Source: an uncultured Rivibacter sp.
Lineage (GTDB): Bacteria > Pseudomonadota > Gammaproteobacteria > Burkholderiales > Burkholderiaceae
Assembly (NCBI GenBank): GCA_946481025.1
Contig: CAMLNA010000034.1
Coordinates: 1-34,530, forward strand
DNA length: 34,530 bases
Direction of reading: 5' to 3'
Numbering within the stretch: position 1 is the first letter of the stretch; every line of letters begins with the position of its first letter. This document shows, piece after piece, positions 1-7,422 of this stretch. The position numbers and the translations under genes are program-made. The notes under the pieces were generated by a model. The model worked only from the letters and a program-made list of their open reading frames with translations. It made no database searches and was not told where the DNA came from.

Positions 1-131
1 CGTCTCCAGCCACCATTCGGCAAATCATCTAGATGACACGTGACGTTGCCGTGACCCCTCCATGACGCGGGCATGACGCAGGCCGCGCCCGCCGCGCGGG
101 CAGAATGGCCCGTTCACGAACGAAGGACCCC

Positions 132-1001
132 ATGCCCGCAACACCCGCCCGCTGGCCCGCCCTGGCCGCCGCCCGCTCGCACGACGCGACGCGGCTGCCT
201 TTCGTGATGGGCGCAACCGTGGTCGGCTCGGTGGCGCGGTCGCAGGTGCGGGCGCTGGCCGCCTTCGCACCGTGGTTGCGCATCGGCCCCGACGGCATCA
301 CGCTCGATTGCGCAGCCGAAACACGCGACGAGACGCTGGCCGGCATCAACCGGGCCCTGCGCTATGCCGGCCACATCGTCGCGTGGCGCAACGAGACCTA
401 TGCGGTCGTGCAGCGCCATGGCGAGCCTCCCCTGGCCCTGATCGAGCGCGCGGCGTCGCGCTTCTGGGGCACGCTGACCTTCGGTGCGCACTGCAACGGC
501 TACGTGGCCGACGCCGGCGGCCGGCCGACGCACCTGTGGATCGCGCGCCGCTCGCTCGACAAGCCCACCGACCCCGGCCTGCTCGACAACCTGGTGGGCG
601 GTGGCGTGCCGTGGAACCAGACACCCTTCGAAACACTGGTGCGCGAAGGCTGGGAAGAGGCCGGGCTCTCCCCTGCACAGATGCGCGAAGCCCGGCCCGG
701 CAGCGTGCTGGAGCTGCTGCGCGACATCCCCGAGGGACTGCAGCACGAGCACCTGTTCGCCTTCGACCTGCGCCTGCCGGCCGAGGTGCAGCCGGTCAAC
801 CAGGACGGCGAGGTGTGCGAGCTGCACCGCATGCCGGTGGACGAGGCGCTCGAGCATGCGGCTGCCGGCGAGATGACGGTGGACGCCGCGCTGGTGACGC
901 TGGACTTCGCGCTGCGGCATCGCCTGCTGCCGCCGGCAGAGCATGCGGCGCTGCAGGCGGCCCTGCAGCCGCTGCACCTGAGCCCGGCCCCGTCGGCCTG
1001 A
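132..1001 (+). CDS. Nudix hydrolase, DUF4743 type
   Basis: A 289-residue protein with an N-terminal DUF4743-like region (about residues 1-125) followed by a Nudix fold. The Nudix box lies near residues 156-180 and ends in REGWEEAGL (from R171), which carries the RExxEE metal-binding core. This architecture is known from the plant/yeast Tnr3-like Nudix proteins, which hydrolyse diphosphate compounds such as oxidised thiamine diphosphate; the substrate here is not determined. I chose the ATG at 132 because GAAGGA sits just upstream; an in-frame ATG at 105 would add nine residues that do not look conserved. It is a single gene with no same-strand partner close by. Family is confident, substrate is inference. 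Confidence 0.88.
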   Translation: MPATPARWPALAAARSHDATRLPFVMGATVVGSVARSQVRALAAFAPWLRIGPDGITLDCAAETRDETLAGINRALRYAGHIVAWRNETYAVVQRHGEPPLALIERAASRFWGTLTFGAHCNGYVADAGGRPTHLWIARRSLDKPTDPGLLDNLVGGGVPWNQTPFETLVREGWEEAGLSPAQMREARPGSVLELLRDIPEGLQHEHLFAFDLRLPAEVQPVNQDGEVCELHRMPVDEALEHAAAGEMTVDAALVTLDFALRHRLLPPAEHAALQAALQPLHLSPAPSA

Positions 1002-1068
1002 TGCAACAAAGGCGACGAGGCCCGGCGGCTCGCCGGTGGTCGCTGCCCGGGCGCCGTTCATCCGCCAC

Positions 1069-1085
1069 GTTCAAGCACTTTGAAC
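1069..1085. promoter_or_regulatory. 17-bp inverted repeat, possible operator
   Basis: GTTCAA-N5-TTGAAC is a perfect 6-bp-arm palindrome in the 265-bp gap between the Nudix gene and the cytochrome b561 gene. It resembles a dimeric repressor or LysR-type site, but no regulator gene lies next to it. The rest of the gap (1002-1266) shows no gene and no clear promoter. Confidence 0.4.
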
Positions 1086-1266
1086 AATCGCCTCAAGGCC
1101 GCTGAACTCTGCGCACCCACCTCAACACTAAAGTGCCGCTTCATCCGGCCGGGCGCCCGCGTCGAACTTTCGTCACGGGGGCTGCGTCCGTGCAGCGCGG
1201 GCTCTCGTAGATGCCGTCGATCCGCACAGCAGCGGCCCTTGCAACCACCTTGAACGACCGACCCCG

Positions 1267-1833
1267 ATGGCTTCCATCCCGACCCAGACCAGCAAGCGCT
1301 ACGGCCGCATCGCGATCGCCTTCCACTGGCTGCTCGCGCTGGCCATCATCGGCGCCTTCGGCGTGGGGCTCTACATGACCGGGCTGCCCTTCTCTCCGGC
1401 CCGGCTGAAGCTCTACAACTGGCACAAGTGGGCCGGCGTCACCATCCTGGCCCTTTCGGCGGCGCGCCTGCTGTGGCGCCTGGCCCACCGGCCGCCGGCA
1501 CTGCCCGCGCACGTGGAAGCCGGCATGCCGGCCTGGCAGCGCAATGCCCATCACGGCACCCACTTCCTGCTGTACCTGTTCTTCTTCGCGGTGCCGCTTT
1601 CGGGCTGGGCCTACAGCTCTGCCGCGGGCTTCCCGATCGTGTGGTTCGGCATGCTGCCGCTGCCCGACTTCGTGTCGCCCGACAAGGCGCTGGCCGAAGT
1701 GCTCAAGCCGCTGCACCACTACACCGCCTACGGCCTGGCAGCCCTCGTGGTGCTGCACGTGGCGGCCGCGCTCAAGCACCAGTTCGTCGACCGGGACGGC
1801 CTGCTGCTGCGCATGTGGCCCGCCCGCGGCTGA
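1267..1833 (+). CDS. Cytochrome b561 family protein
   Basis: A 188-residue, four-helix inner-membrane di-haem b protein of the bacterial CybB/YceJ type. Candidate haem-ligand histidines inside or next to predicted helices are H20 (AIAFHWLLAL), H53 (NWHKW), H150/H151 and H164 (VVLHVAAALKH). The length matches the family (about 175-190). These proteins are thought to move electrons from the quinone pool to periplasmic partners. It is followed after 36 bp by a YceI gene, the same order as yceJ-yceI in enterobacteria, so the two are probably co-transcribed. The ribosome-binding site is weak; the start was chosen from the N-terminal alignment to the family (short tail then RYGRIAIAFHW). Confidence 0.92.
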   Translation: MASIPTQTSKRYGRIAIAFHWLLALAIIGAFGVGLYMTGLPFSPARLKLYNWHKWAGVTILALSAARLLWRLAHRPPALPAHVEAGMPAWQRNAHHGTHFLLYLFFFAVPLSGWAYSSAAGFPIVWFGMLPLPDFVSPDKALAEVLKPLHHYTAYGLAALVVLHVAAALKHQFVDRDGLLLRMWPARG

Positions 1834-1869
1834 TCCCATCCACCCGAGACCTTTCATTCGAGGATCCTG

Positions 1870-2451
1870 ATGAAAACCCTTTCGACCGCGTTTGCCTCCG
1901 TTGCCGCCGCCGCCGTGCTGGTGGCCGCCGGCCCCGCCTGCGCCCAGACCCCGGCCAAGCTGGTGCCTGCCCAGAGCGAGATCGTGTTCGTGAGCAAGCA
2001 GATGGGCGTGCCGGTCGAGGGCCGCTTCAAGAAGTTCGACGCGCAGATCGCCTTCGACCCCAAGAAGCCCGAGACCGGCAAGGTCGCGTTTTCCATCGAC
2101 CTCGGCAGCGCGGCGCTGGGCGCCCCCGAAACCGAGGCCGAGCTGGTGAAGCCCACCTGGTTCAACGTGCCCAAGTTCCCGCAGGCCACCTTCCAGTCCA
2201 CCGCCATCAAGAGCGTGGGCGGGGGCAAGTTCGAAGTGGCCGGCAAGCTGAGCATCAAGGGCAATGCGCGCGACGTGGTGGTGCCGGTGGCCCTGACGCA
2301 GGCCAGCGGCGGCAGCACCGCGGTCGGCAGCTTCGCCATCAAGCGGCTCGATTTCAAGATCGGTGAAGGCGAATGGGCCGACACCTCGATGGTGGCCAAC
2401 GACGTGCAGGTGAAGTTCAAGCTTGCGCTGACCGGCCTGGGTCCGCTGTGA
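1870..2451 (+). CDS. YceI family periplasmic protein (copy 1)
   Basis: A 193-residue secreted protein. A Sec signal peptide covers about residues 1-25 (ending PACAQ), followed by a YceI beta-barrel domain that starts with KLVPAQSEIVFVSKQ and contains the typical FDP..PETGKV and KPTWFNVPKFPQATF segments. YceI proteins are lipocalin-like and bind polyisoprenoid or quinone-like lipids. GAGGA lies 7-8 nt before the ATG. It follows the cytochrome b561 gene and precedes a second YceI gene, so a three-gene operon is likely. This copy lacks the paired cysteines found in the other two copies and is clearly the most divergent of the three. Confidence 0.93.
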   Translation: MKTLSTAFASVAAAAVLVAAGPACAQTPAKLVPAQSEIVFVSKQMGVPVEGRFKKFDAQIAFDPKKPETGKVAFSIDLGSAALGAPETEAELVKPTWFNVPKFPQATFQSTAIKSVGGGKFEVAGKLSIKGNARDVVVPVALTQASGGSTAVGSFAIKRLDFKIGEGEWADTSMVANDVQVKFKLALTGLGPL

Positions 2452-2485
2452 CCCTTTTTCGTTCCTGCTGTTTACCTCCAACCCA

Positions 2486-2507
2486 ATCACTCACCCATCA
2501 CTCACCC
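2486..2507 (+). repeat. Perfect 11-bp tandem duplication
   Basis: ATCACTCACCC occurs twice head to tail in the spacer before the second YceI gene, ending a few bases before its Shine-Dalgarno sequence (AAGGAG). Slippage here would change the leader length. Confidence 0.8.
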
Positions 2508-2519
2508 AAGGAGCCCCCA

Positions 2520-3086
2520 GTGATCCGTACCCTCGCCGTTTCCGCCGCACTCGTCGCCACGTTCGGCAGCGCCCAGGCCAGCACCTATGCCATCGACCCG
2601 ACGCACACCTTCGTGACCTTCGAGGTGCCGCACTTCGGCACCTCCACCAACCGCGGCCGTTTCGACAAGAAGGAAGGCACGGTGCAGTTCGACCGTGCGG
2701 CCAAGACCGGCAAGGTGGAGCTCACGCTCGACACCGCCTCCATCAACACCGGCACCGGCCCGTTCGACGGCCACCTGAAGGGCAAGGACTTCTTCAACGT
2801 CGCCGAGCACCCGACCGCCAAGTTCGTGGCCGACAAGTTCGTCTTCAACGGCGACAAGGTCAGCGAAGTCGCCGGCACCCTGACCCTGCTGGGCAAGACC
2901 AACCCGGTCACGCTGAAGGCCACCAACTTCAACTGCTACCAGAACCCGATGCTCAAGCGCGAGGTCTGCGGCGGTGATTTCGAGACCACCATCGCCCGCA
3001 GCCAGTGGGGCATGGGCTGGGGCCTGAACATGGGCATGCCCGACGCCGTGAGGCTGGTCGTGCAGGTCGAAGCCGTCAAGCAGTAA
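2520..3086 (+). CDS. YceI family periplasmic protein (copy 2)
   Basis: A 188-residue protein starting at a GTG placed 5-7 nt after AAGGAG; the reading frame is open further upstream but overlaps copy 1. The signal peptide is about residues 1-21 (ending SAQAS), and the mature part starts STYAIDPTHTFVTFEV, the classical YceI opening. A cysteine pair brackets NCYQNPMLKREVCGGDF and is shared with copy 3, suggesting a disulfide. Its role is probably binding of an isoprenoid lipid in the periplasm, perhaps with the cytochrome b561 encoded upstream. Its last 11 bp overlap the end of the convergent gene on the minus strand. Confidence 0.94.
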   Translation: MIRTLAVSAALVATFGSAQASTYAIDPTHTFVTFEVPHFGTSTNRGRFDKKEGTVQFDRAAKTGKVELTLDTASINTGTGPFDGHLKGKDFFNVAEHPTAKFVADKFVFNGDKVSEVAGTLTLLGKTNPVTLKATNFNCYQNPMLKREVCGGDFETTIARSQWGMGWGLNMGMPDAVRLVVQVEAVKQ

Positions 3087-3495
3087 CGCTTCGCCCGGGC
3101 GCCAGCAGCGGCAGGTAGTCCGGGTATTGCGGCGACGGCAGCGTGTCGGCAAAGCCGTCCGGCGGCAGGCGGCGCGCCGCCGTGGCCTCGGCGGCTTCGT
3201 CGAGCCTGCGCCGCAGGACCTCCCGGGCCGTGGCCTGCTGCCGGGCGGCCTCCGCATGGCTCGACAGCCGCTTGAGCTGCAGCCGTGCGCCCGCCAGGTC
3301 GTGCTGCAACTGCTCGATCTGGCGCTTGGCCTGCTCGAGATTGCGGGTCACGTTCTGAAGCTGCAGGGCGTGCCGCTGGTGCTGCCGCGTCATGCCGCGG
3401 TCATGCGCGCGGCGGTGCCACCACCACTGCAGGCAGATCAGGGCAAGACAAGCCAGGCCCATCAGGGCGGCCCACTCGATCGATAAGCGAGACAT
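3076..3495 (-). CDS. Small membrane-anchored coiled-coil protein, unknown function
   Basis: A 139-residue protein that I do not recognise by name. It has one N-terminal transmembrane helix (about residues 8-26, WAALMGLACLALICLQWWW), then a basic stretch, then a long heptad-like helix (about 45-110, NLEQAKRQIEQLQHDLAGA and onwards) and a proline-rich tail. The topology suggests an inner-membrane anchor with a cytoplasmic coiled coil. A strong GAGGAGG lies 8-9 nt before the ATG, which supports real translation. The gene is embedded, on the opposite strand, between two YceI genes, overlaps the end of copy 2 and is divergent to copy 3. Confidence 0.75.
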   Translation of the reverse strand: MSRLSIEWAALMGLACLALICLQWWWHRRAHDRGMTRQHQRHALQLQNVTRNLEQAKRQIEQLQHDLAGARLQLKRLSSHAEAARQQATAREVLRRRLDEAAEATAARRLPPDGFADTLPSPQYPDYLPLLAPGRSVTA

Positions 3496-3607
3496 CGTGC
3501 AGCCCTCCTCGAAAACCGCCGCCGCGCAGCAATTGCATCCAAATGTATCTGCAGCCTGGCATCGAGTCCTGGTGCTATGTCACGCTTGCGGGCCCGTCGC
3601 CGGGCGT

Positions 3608-3627
3608 GTCCCCCGACCGAGGGGGAC
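3608..3627. promoter_or_regulatory. Stem-loop or palindrome in divergent promoter region
   Basis: GTCCCCC and GGGGGAC form a perfect 7-bp stem around a 6-nt loop. It lies in the gap between the divergent coiled-coil gene and the third YceI gene. No T-tract follows, so it is more likely an operator or mRNA leader hairpin than a terminator. Confidence 0.4.
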
Positions 3628-3673
3628 GAAGCCGGTGCGCAACGCGCACGGCGTCCTTGCGCGAGCGTAGAAA

Positions 3674-4285
3674 ATGCCCCGCATGCCTGCCGCCTCGCGA
3701 CGTTCCATGTTCCTGGCCGCCTCGGCCCTGGCCCTGCTGACCACGGCACCGCAAGGCCGTGCCGAGCCGGTGAGCTACGGCCTCGACCTCAGCCACACCT
3801 TCGTGCATTGGGAGGTGCTGCACATGGGCACCTCCACGTCACGCGGCCGCTTCGACAAGCTCGAAGGCAGCGTGAGCTTCGACCCGAAGGAGAAGGCGCT
3901 CGATATCGGCATCACCGTCGCAACCGATTCCATCAGCACCGGCTCGGCGCCGTTCGACGCGGTGCTCAAGGGCGCCGGCCTGCTGAACACCCGGGAGCAT
4001 CCGCAGGCCTGGTTCGTGTCGCGCCGCGCCACCTTCGAAGGCGAAGTGCCGAAGCAGGTGCACGGTGAGTTCACGTTGCGCGGCCTGAGCCAACCGCTCA
4101 CCTTGCGCGCCACACGCTGGCGCTGCGGACTGAACCCGCTGTTCCAGCGCGAGGTGTGCGGCGGCGACTTCGAGGCCACGCTCAGGCGCAGCGACTTCGG
4201 CATGACGCTCGCGCTGCCGCTGGTGGCCGACGAGGTGAAGCTGCTGGTGCAGGTCGAGGGCGTTCGCGCAGGCGTGCCGCAGTGA
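3674..4285 (+). CDS. YceI family periplasmic protein (copy 3)
   Basis: A 203-residue protein with an RR-containing N-terminus (SRRSMFLAASALALL) and a signal peptide ending near QGRAEP; the twin-arginine spacing is imperfect, so Sec export is as likely as Tat. The YceI domain is clearly paralogous to copy 2: LSHTFVHWEV, FGTSTS/MGTSTS-type loop, GRFDK, and the cysteine pair in RCGLNPLFQREVCGGDF. The start is uncertain: ATG 3674 has no ribosome-binding site. ATG 3683 (200 residues) lies just after a -10-like TAGAAAAT and could be a leaderless start. The next gene overlaps by 4 bp, so it is translationally coupled to the metallo-hydrolase. Confidence 0.9.
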   Translation: MPRMPAASRRSMFLAASALALLTTAPQGRAEPVSYGLDLSHTFVHWEVLHMGTSTSRGRFDKLEGSVSFDPKEKALDIGITVATDSISTGSAPFDAVLKGAGLLNTREHPQAWFVSRRATFEGEVPKQVHGEFTLRGLSQPLTLRATRWRCGLNPLFQREVCGGDFEATLRRSDFGMTLALPLVADEVKLLVQVEGVRAGVPQ

Positions 4286-5202
4286 CCGATCCGGCATTCC
4301 AGGGCCTGGCGGTCTTCGAGCGCGGCTGGCTGTCTTCGAACAACGTGCTCGTGCACGACGACGAAGCCGGCGCCCTGCTCATCGACACCGGGCACTGCGT
4401 GCATGCCGGGCAGACGATCGACCTGCTGCGCCGCGCGCTCGGCGGCCGGCCGCTTGCCCGCGTGGTCAATACCCACCTCCACTCCGACCACTGCGGCGGC
4501 AACGCGGCGATCGAGCGGGCCTTCGGTGTGTCGGCCCACGTGCCGCGCGGCTCATGGGAGGCCGCCAGCCGGTGGGACGAGGACGCCCTCTCCTACCGGG
4601 CCACCCGCCAGCTCTGCGAGCGCTTTTCGCCCTGCGCCGCCATTGCGCCGGGCGAGGTGCTGCAGGCCGGTGGACGCCGCTTCGAAGTGATCGCCGCGCC
4701 CGGCCACGATCCGGAGTCGGTGATGCTGTTCGATGCGCGGCACGGCCTGCTGGTCTCGGCCGATGCGCTGTGGGAGAACGGCTTCGGCGTCGTGTTCCCC
4801 GAACTCGAGGGCGAGTCGGCCTTCGACGACGTGGCTGCCGTGCTCGACCTCATCGAGCGGCTGCCGGTGCAATGGGTGGTACCCGGCCATGGGGCCCCGT
4901 TCTCCGACGCGGCTGCCGCCCTGCAGCGTGCCCGCGCACGGCTCGCGGCCTTGCGCGCCGACCCCGCACGGCATGCCCGCCATGCGGTGAAGGTGCTCAT
5001 CAAGTACCACCTGATGGAAGTGCGTGAGCAGCCGCTGGCCGAGCTGCTCGCCTGGTGCACGAGCACGCCGCTGCTGCTGGCCGTGCACGCGCGGCAACAG
5101 GCCCGCGAAGCGCCGCACGACTGGAGCCGGCGTTTCGTCGACGAGCTGGTGCAAGGCGGCGCGCTGGCCTTCGATGGCCTCGTCGTCCGCGACGCCGCCT
5201 GA
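4282..5202 (+). CDS. Metallo-beta-lactamase-fold hydrolase
   Basis: A 306-residue cytoplasmic protein (no signal peptide) with the complete metal-binding set of the fold: H65-L-H-S-D-H70 (THLHSDHCGGN), H142 in APGHDPES, D161 in SADALWE and H203 in VVPGHG. This is the glyoxalase II-like layout with a C-terminal helical extension of about 90 residues. The substrate is unknown. The GTG start overlaps the TGA of the third YceI gene (GTGA), so the two are coupled; a link to lipid or quinone handling would be inference from that neighbour only. The reading frame stays open upstream, but the earlier part is antisense-like sequence inside the YceI gene. Confidence 0.88.
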   Translation: MTDPAFQGLAVFERGWLSSNNVLVHDDEAGALLIDTGHCVHAGQTIDLLRRALGGRPLARVVNTHLHSDHCGGNAAIERAFGVSAHVPRGSWEAASRWDEDALSYRATRQLCERFSPCAAIAPGEVLQAGGRRFEVIAAPGHDPESVMLFDARHGLLVSADALWENGFGVVFPELEGESAFDDVAAVLDLIERLPVQWVVPGHGAPFSDAAAALQRARARLAALRADPARHARHAVKVLIKYHLMEVREQPLAELLAWCTSTPLLLAVHARQQAREAPHDWSRRFVDELVQGGALAFDGLVVRDAA

Positions 5203-5214
5203 AAGACGCCCGGC

Positions 5215-6303
5215 TCAGCCCTTCGACGCCGGTGCCGCAGGCGCCTTCGGACTCCCCTTGCGCCCGCCGCGCACCTCGTAGTCGGCCGGCACCCGCATCA
5301 GCGCGGCGTCGGGCTCGCCGCGCTTGAGCCTGGCCAGGCGGTACACCACCTCGGCGCTGCGCGGATCGAAGTCGCGCGAGTACACGGTGAGCATCAGCTC
5401 GGGCGAGGTCCACACCTCGCGGGTGATGACGATGGGCTTTTCGTTGCCCAGCTTGCCGGCCTCGATGGTCCAGGTGGTGCGTTCGCCGTTGACGCGCACG
5501 CCTTCCATGTCCTTGCTGCCCAGCGACGTGCTGATGCCAGGCCCACGCGGCGCCAGCATCTGCGAGCGCAGCGCGATGCCCTGCGGCAGCGGCAGGCTCC
5601 ATGCGGGGCCACCGGGGAGTGCGGCGGCTTCACCGCCGTCGAGCCTGAGCACCCGCACCTCCAACTCGCCGTCGTGCGGTGGCCGGCCCGGCCCGATCCA
5701 GGCCGGCGCGGGCGGCTGGGGCGGCGGCGGAGGCGCGTTCGTGTCCGACGGTTCCGCTTCGCCGTGCGGCAGGCTCCGCCCCCATTCGCGCATGCGACCG
5801 CCGAACTCGCGGCCCCATTCACGCATGTGCTCGGCGAATTCGCGCATGCGTTCGCTGTACTCGCGCCATGTCGAAGCATCGGGCAGCGGCGGCAGCAGTT
5901 CGGCCGGGCCGCGCGGACCCAGGCGGGTGGCGGTCCTGCGCTCGGGATCGAGCAGCCAGCGCTCGCGCGCCACCGGGTCGTTGAGGTACACCCGCTTCCT
6001 GCCGTCGCGTTCAGTCTCCTGGCGGGTGCGCCCCTCGCCGTCGCGGCACAGGCGGGTGAGCTGGCGCCGCACGATGCGGTTGCCGTCGGCCAGCGTCTGG
6101 ATGTGCTCGTGCACCGCGTCGGCGCAGTAGGGCGCGCCCTTCACGATGCGTTCGGCACCCATCTCGCTGGCGGCAAATGCGAAGGTGTCTTCCGCCGGGG
6201 CCGCCTGGGCGACGAGCACGTCGTGCTCCTGGGCAGGAGCCGCGGCATTCCACAGCAGGCCGGCCATCAGCAGCGGCAGCCTCAGCAGGGTGCGGTTCTT
6301 CAT
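5215..6303 (-). CDS. Exported protein of unknown function in an ECF sigma operon
   Basis: A 362-residue secreted protein: the signal peptide is about residues 1-24, and the N-terminal domain contains RIVKGAPYCADAV, QTLADGNRIVRR and GRTRQETERDG. A central helix (146-178) has three RMREF/HMREW/RMREW units, then a Pro-rich linker (190-201) and a C-terminal domain with EGVRVNGERTTWTI, GNEKPI, and SPELMLTVYSRDFDPR. Both domains resemble a family I know from many Acidobacteria genomes, where it also sits near sigma factors; no function is established. GGAAGGAG lies about 6 nt before the chosen ATG; an upstream in-frame extension would overlap the preceding gene. It is probably the output or signal protein of the sigma/anti-sigma pair. 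Confidence 0.8.
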   Translation of the reverse strand: MKNRTLLRLPLLMAGLLWNAAAPAQEHDVLVAQAAPAEDTFAFAASEMGAERIVKGAPYCADAVHEHIQTLADGNRIVRRQLTRLCRDGEGRTRQETERDGRKRVYLNDPVARERWLLDPERRTATRLGPRGPAELLPPLPDASTWREYSERMREFAEHMREWGREFGGRMREWGRSLPHGEAEPSDTNAPPPPPQPPAPAWIGPGRPPHDGELEVRVLRLDGGEAAALPGGPAWSLPLPQGIALRSQMLAPRGPGISTSLGSKDMEGVRVNGERTTWTIEAGKLGNEKPIVITREVWTSPELMLTVYSRDFDPRSAEVVYRLARLKRGEPDAALMRVPADYEVRGGRKGSPKAPAAPASKG

Positions 6304-6325
6304 CGTGGACTCCTTCCGGGAAGGC

Positions 6326-6820
6326 TCATTCATTGACAAAACGCACCGCGAGCACGTCGCCCGCCGGGTGCAGGAGCAGTTCGGCCCGCACCGGCTCGGC
6401 CGCGCGCGCGGGGTCGTAGGGCAGGCCCATGCCGGCGAGGCTGGCGCGCGGCAACTCGGCATCCACCACCCAGGCGGCACGCTGCACGTCGGGGGCTTCG
6501 CTGAACTCGCGCCAGCGCTCCGGTGCCGCAACAGGCAGGAAGGCCGTGGCGATGGCCCGCGTGGCGTCCGCCTCGGGCGGGCGCGGGTCGATCAGCAGCG
6601 CGGCCACCGAGGCCGCCACCGATGCAGCGCCCAGCGCCCAGCCGAAGACAACGGCGATGCGTCGCGGGCGCCGCGGCGCGGGCGCCGGGGACACGCGCGC
6701 GTCGAAGGCCGACCACATGGCCTGCGCCACGCGCGGCGGCGCCTGCTGCCCGGCCAGCCTGTCGCGGGCTTCACCCAGCAGCGAGGCGAGCGATGCGTCT
6801 TGAGGTTCGAGGGGCTTCAT
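6326..6820 (-). CDS. Probable membrane anti-sigma factor
   Basis: A 164-residue protein with a short cytoplasmic N-terminal part (1-50), one transmembrane helix (about 55-77, IAVVFGWALGAASVAASVA) and an extracytoplasmic tail that ends in AVRFVNE. Its ATG overlaps the TGA of the ECF sigma gene by 4 bp, the usual arrangement for a sigma/anti-sigma pair. The N-terminal region lacks an obvious HxxxCxxC zinc motif, so the assignment rests on topology and position. The downstream exported-protein gene begins after about 22 bp. Confidence 0.7.
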   Translation of the reverse strand: MKPLEPQDASLASLLGEARDRLAGQQAPPRVAQAMWSAFDARVSPAPAPRRPRRIAVVFGWALGAASVAASVAALLIDPRPPEADATRAIATAFLPVAAPERWREFSEAPDVQRAAWVVDAELPRASLAGMGLPYDPARAAEPVRAELLLHPAGDVLAVRFVNE

Positions 6821-7422
6821 TCAGGCACTCCATCGCGCGCCGGCACCGGGTCGAGCAGCACGGCCAGCCGGGCTCGCGCCCGGTGCAGGCGGGTGCGCAA
6901 GGTGTTGAGCTCCACGCCGGCGATGCGGGCAGCTTCCGCATAGGGCCGCTCCTGCAAGTCGACCAGCACCAGCGCTTCACGAAAAGGCCAGGGCAGCGCC
7001 TGGATGGCGGCATGCAGCGCGGCCTCGTCCTGCCGCCGCACCAGCAGCGACTGCGGGTCTTCGGCCGCCGGCACGTCCGGGCCGTCGTCGGCAGCGGACT
7101 CGTCCTCGGCCACCAACCGTCCGGCTGCCCGCCACAGGCCGAGCAGGGTGTGTCGCGCCATGCCCGCGAGGTAGGCACCCAGGGGACCGGCCGCCGCGTC
7201 ATACCCGAGCGGGCGCAATGCGAAACCCACGAAGGCGTCCTGCGTGGCGTCGGCCGCCCAGGACGCGTTGCCGCACAACGCGAGCGCGTAGCGATACACC
7301 GGGCCCGCATGCCGGGCATAGACGCTGGCCAGCGCCTCCCGATCGCCCCGCGCCACTCGGTGGGCGAGCGTCGGATCGTCTGCGGCAAGCAGGTGTCGGC
7401 TCCAAGGCACGAAGGGCAGCAT
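6817..7422 (-). CDS. RNA polymerase sigma factor, ECF subfamily
   Basis: A 201-residue sigma-70 family protein. Region 2 spans about residues 22-88 (VARGDREALASVYARHAG, then WAADATQDAFVGFAL, the -10 recognition helix). Region 4 spans about 136-187 (LPWPFREALVLVDLQERPYAEAA followed by the helix-turn-helix VELNTLRTRLHRARARL). There is no C-terminal SnoaL-like extension. It heads a three-gene minus-strand operon with the probable anti-sigma factor and an exported protein, so it probably reads an envelope signal. A possible ECF-type -35 (GGAACTT, 7475-7469) lies upstream, compatible with autoregulation. Confidence 0.92.
   Translation of the reverse strand: MLPFVPWSRHLLAADDPTLAHRVARGDREALASVYARHAGPVYRYALALCGNASWAADATQDAFVGFALRPLGYDAAAGPLGAYLAGMARHTLLGLWRAAGRLVAEDESAADDGPDVPAAEDPQSLLVRRQDEAALHAAIQALPWPFREALVLVDLQERPYAEAARIAGVELNTLRTRLHRARARLAVLLDPVPARDGVPE

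Noticed and set aside
3674..3760. Classical Tat signal on the third YceI protein
   Set aside because: RR is present, but the F-L follow one residue too late for the SRRxFLK motif, so it is not safe to call.
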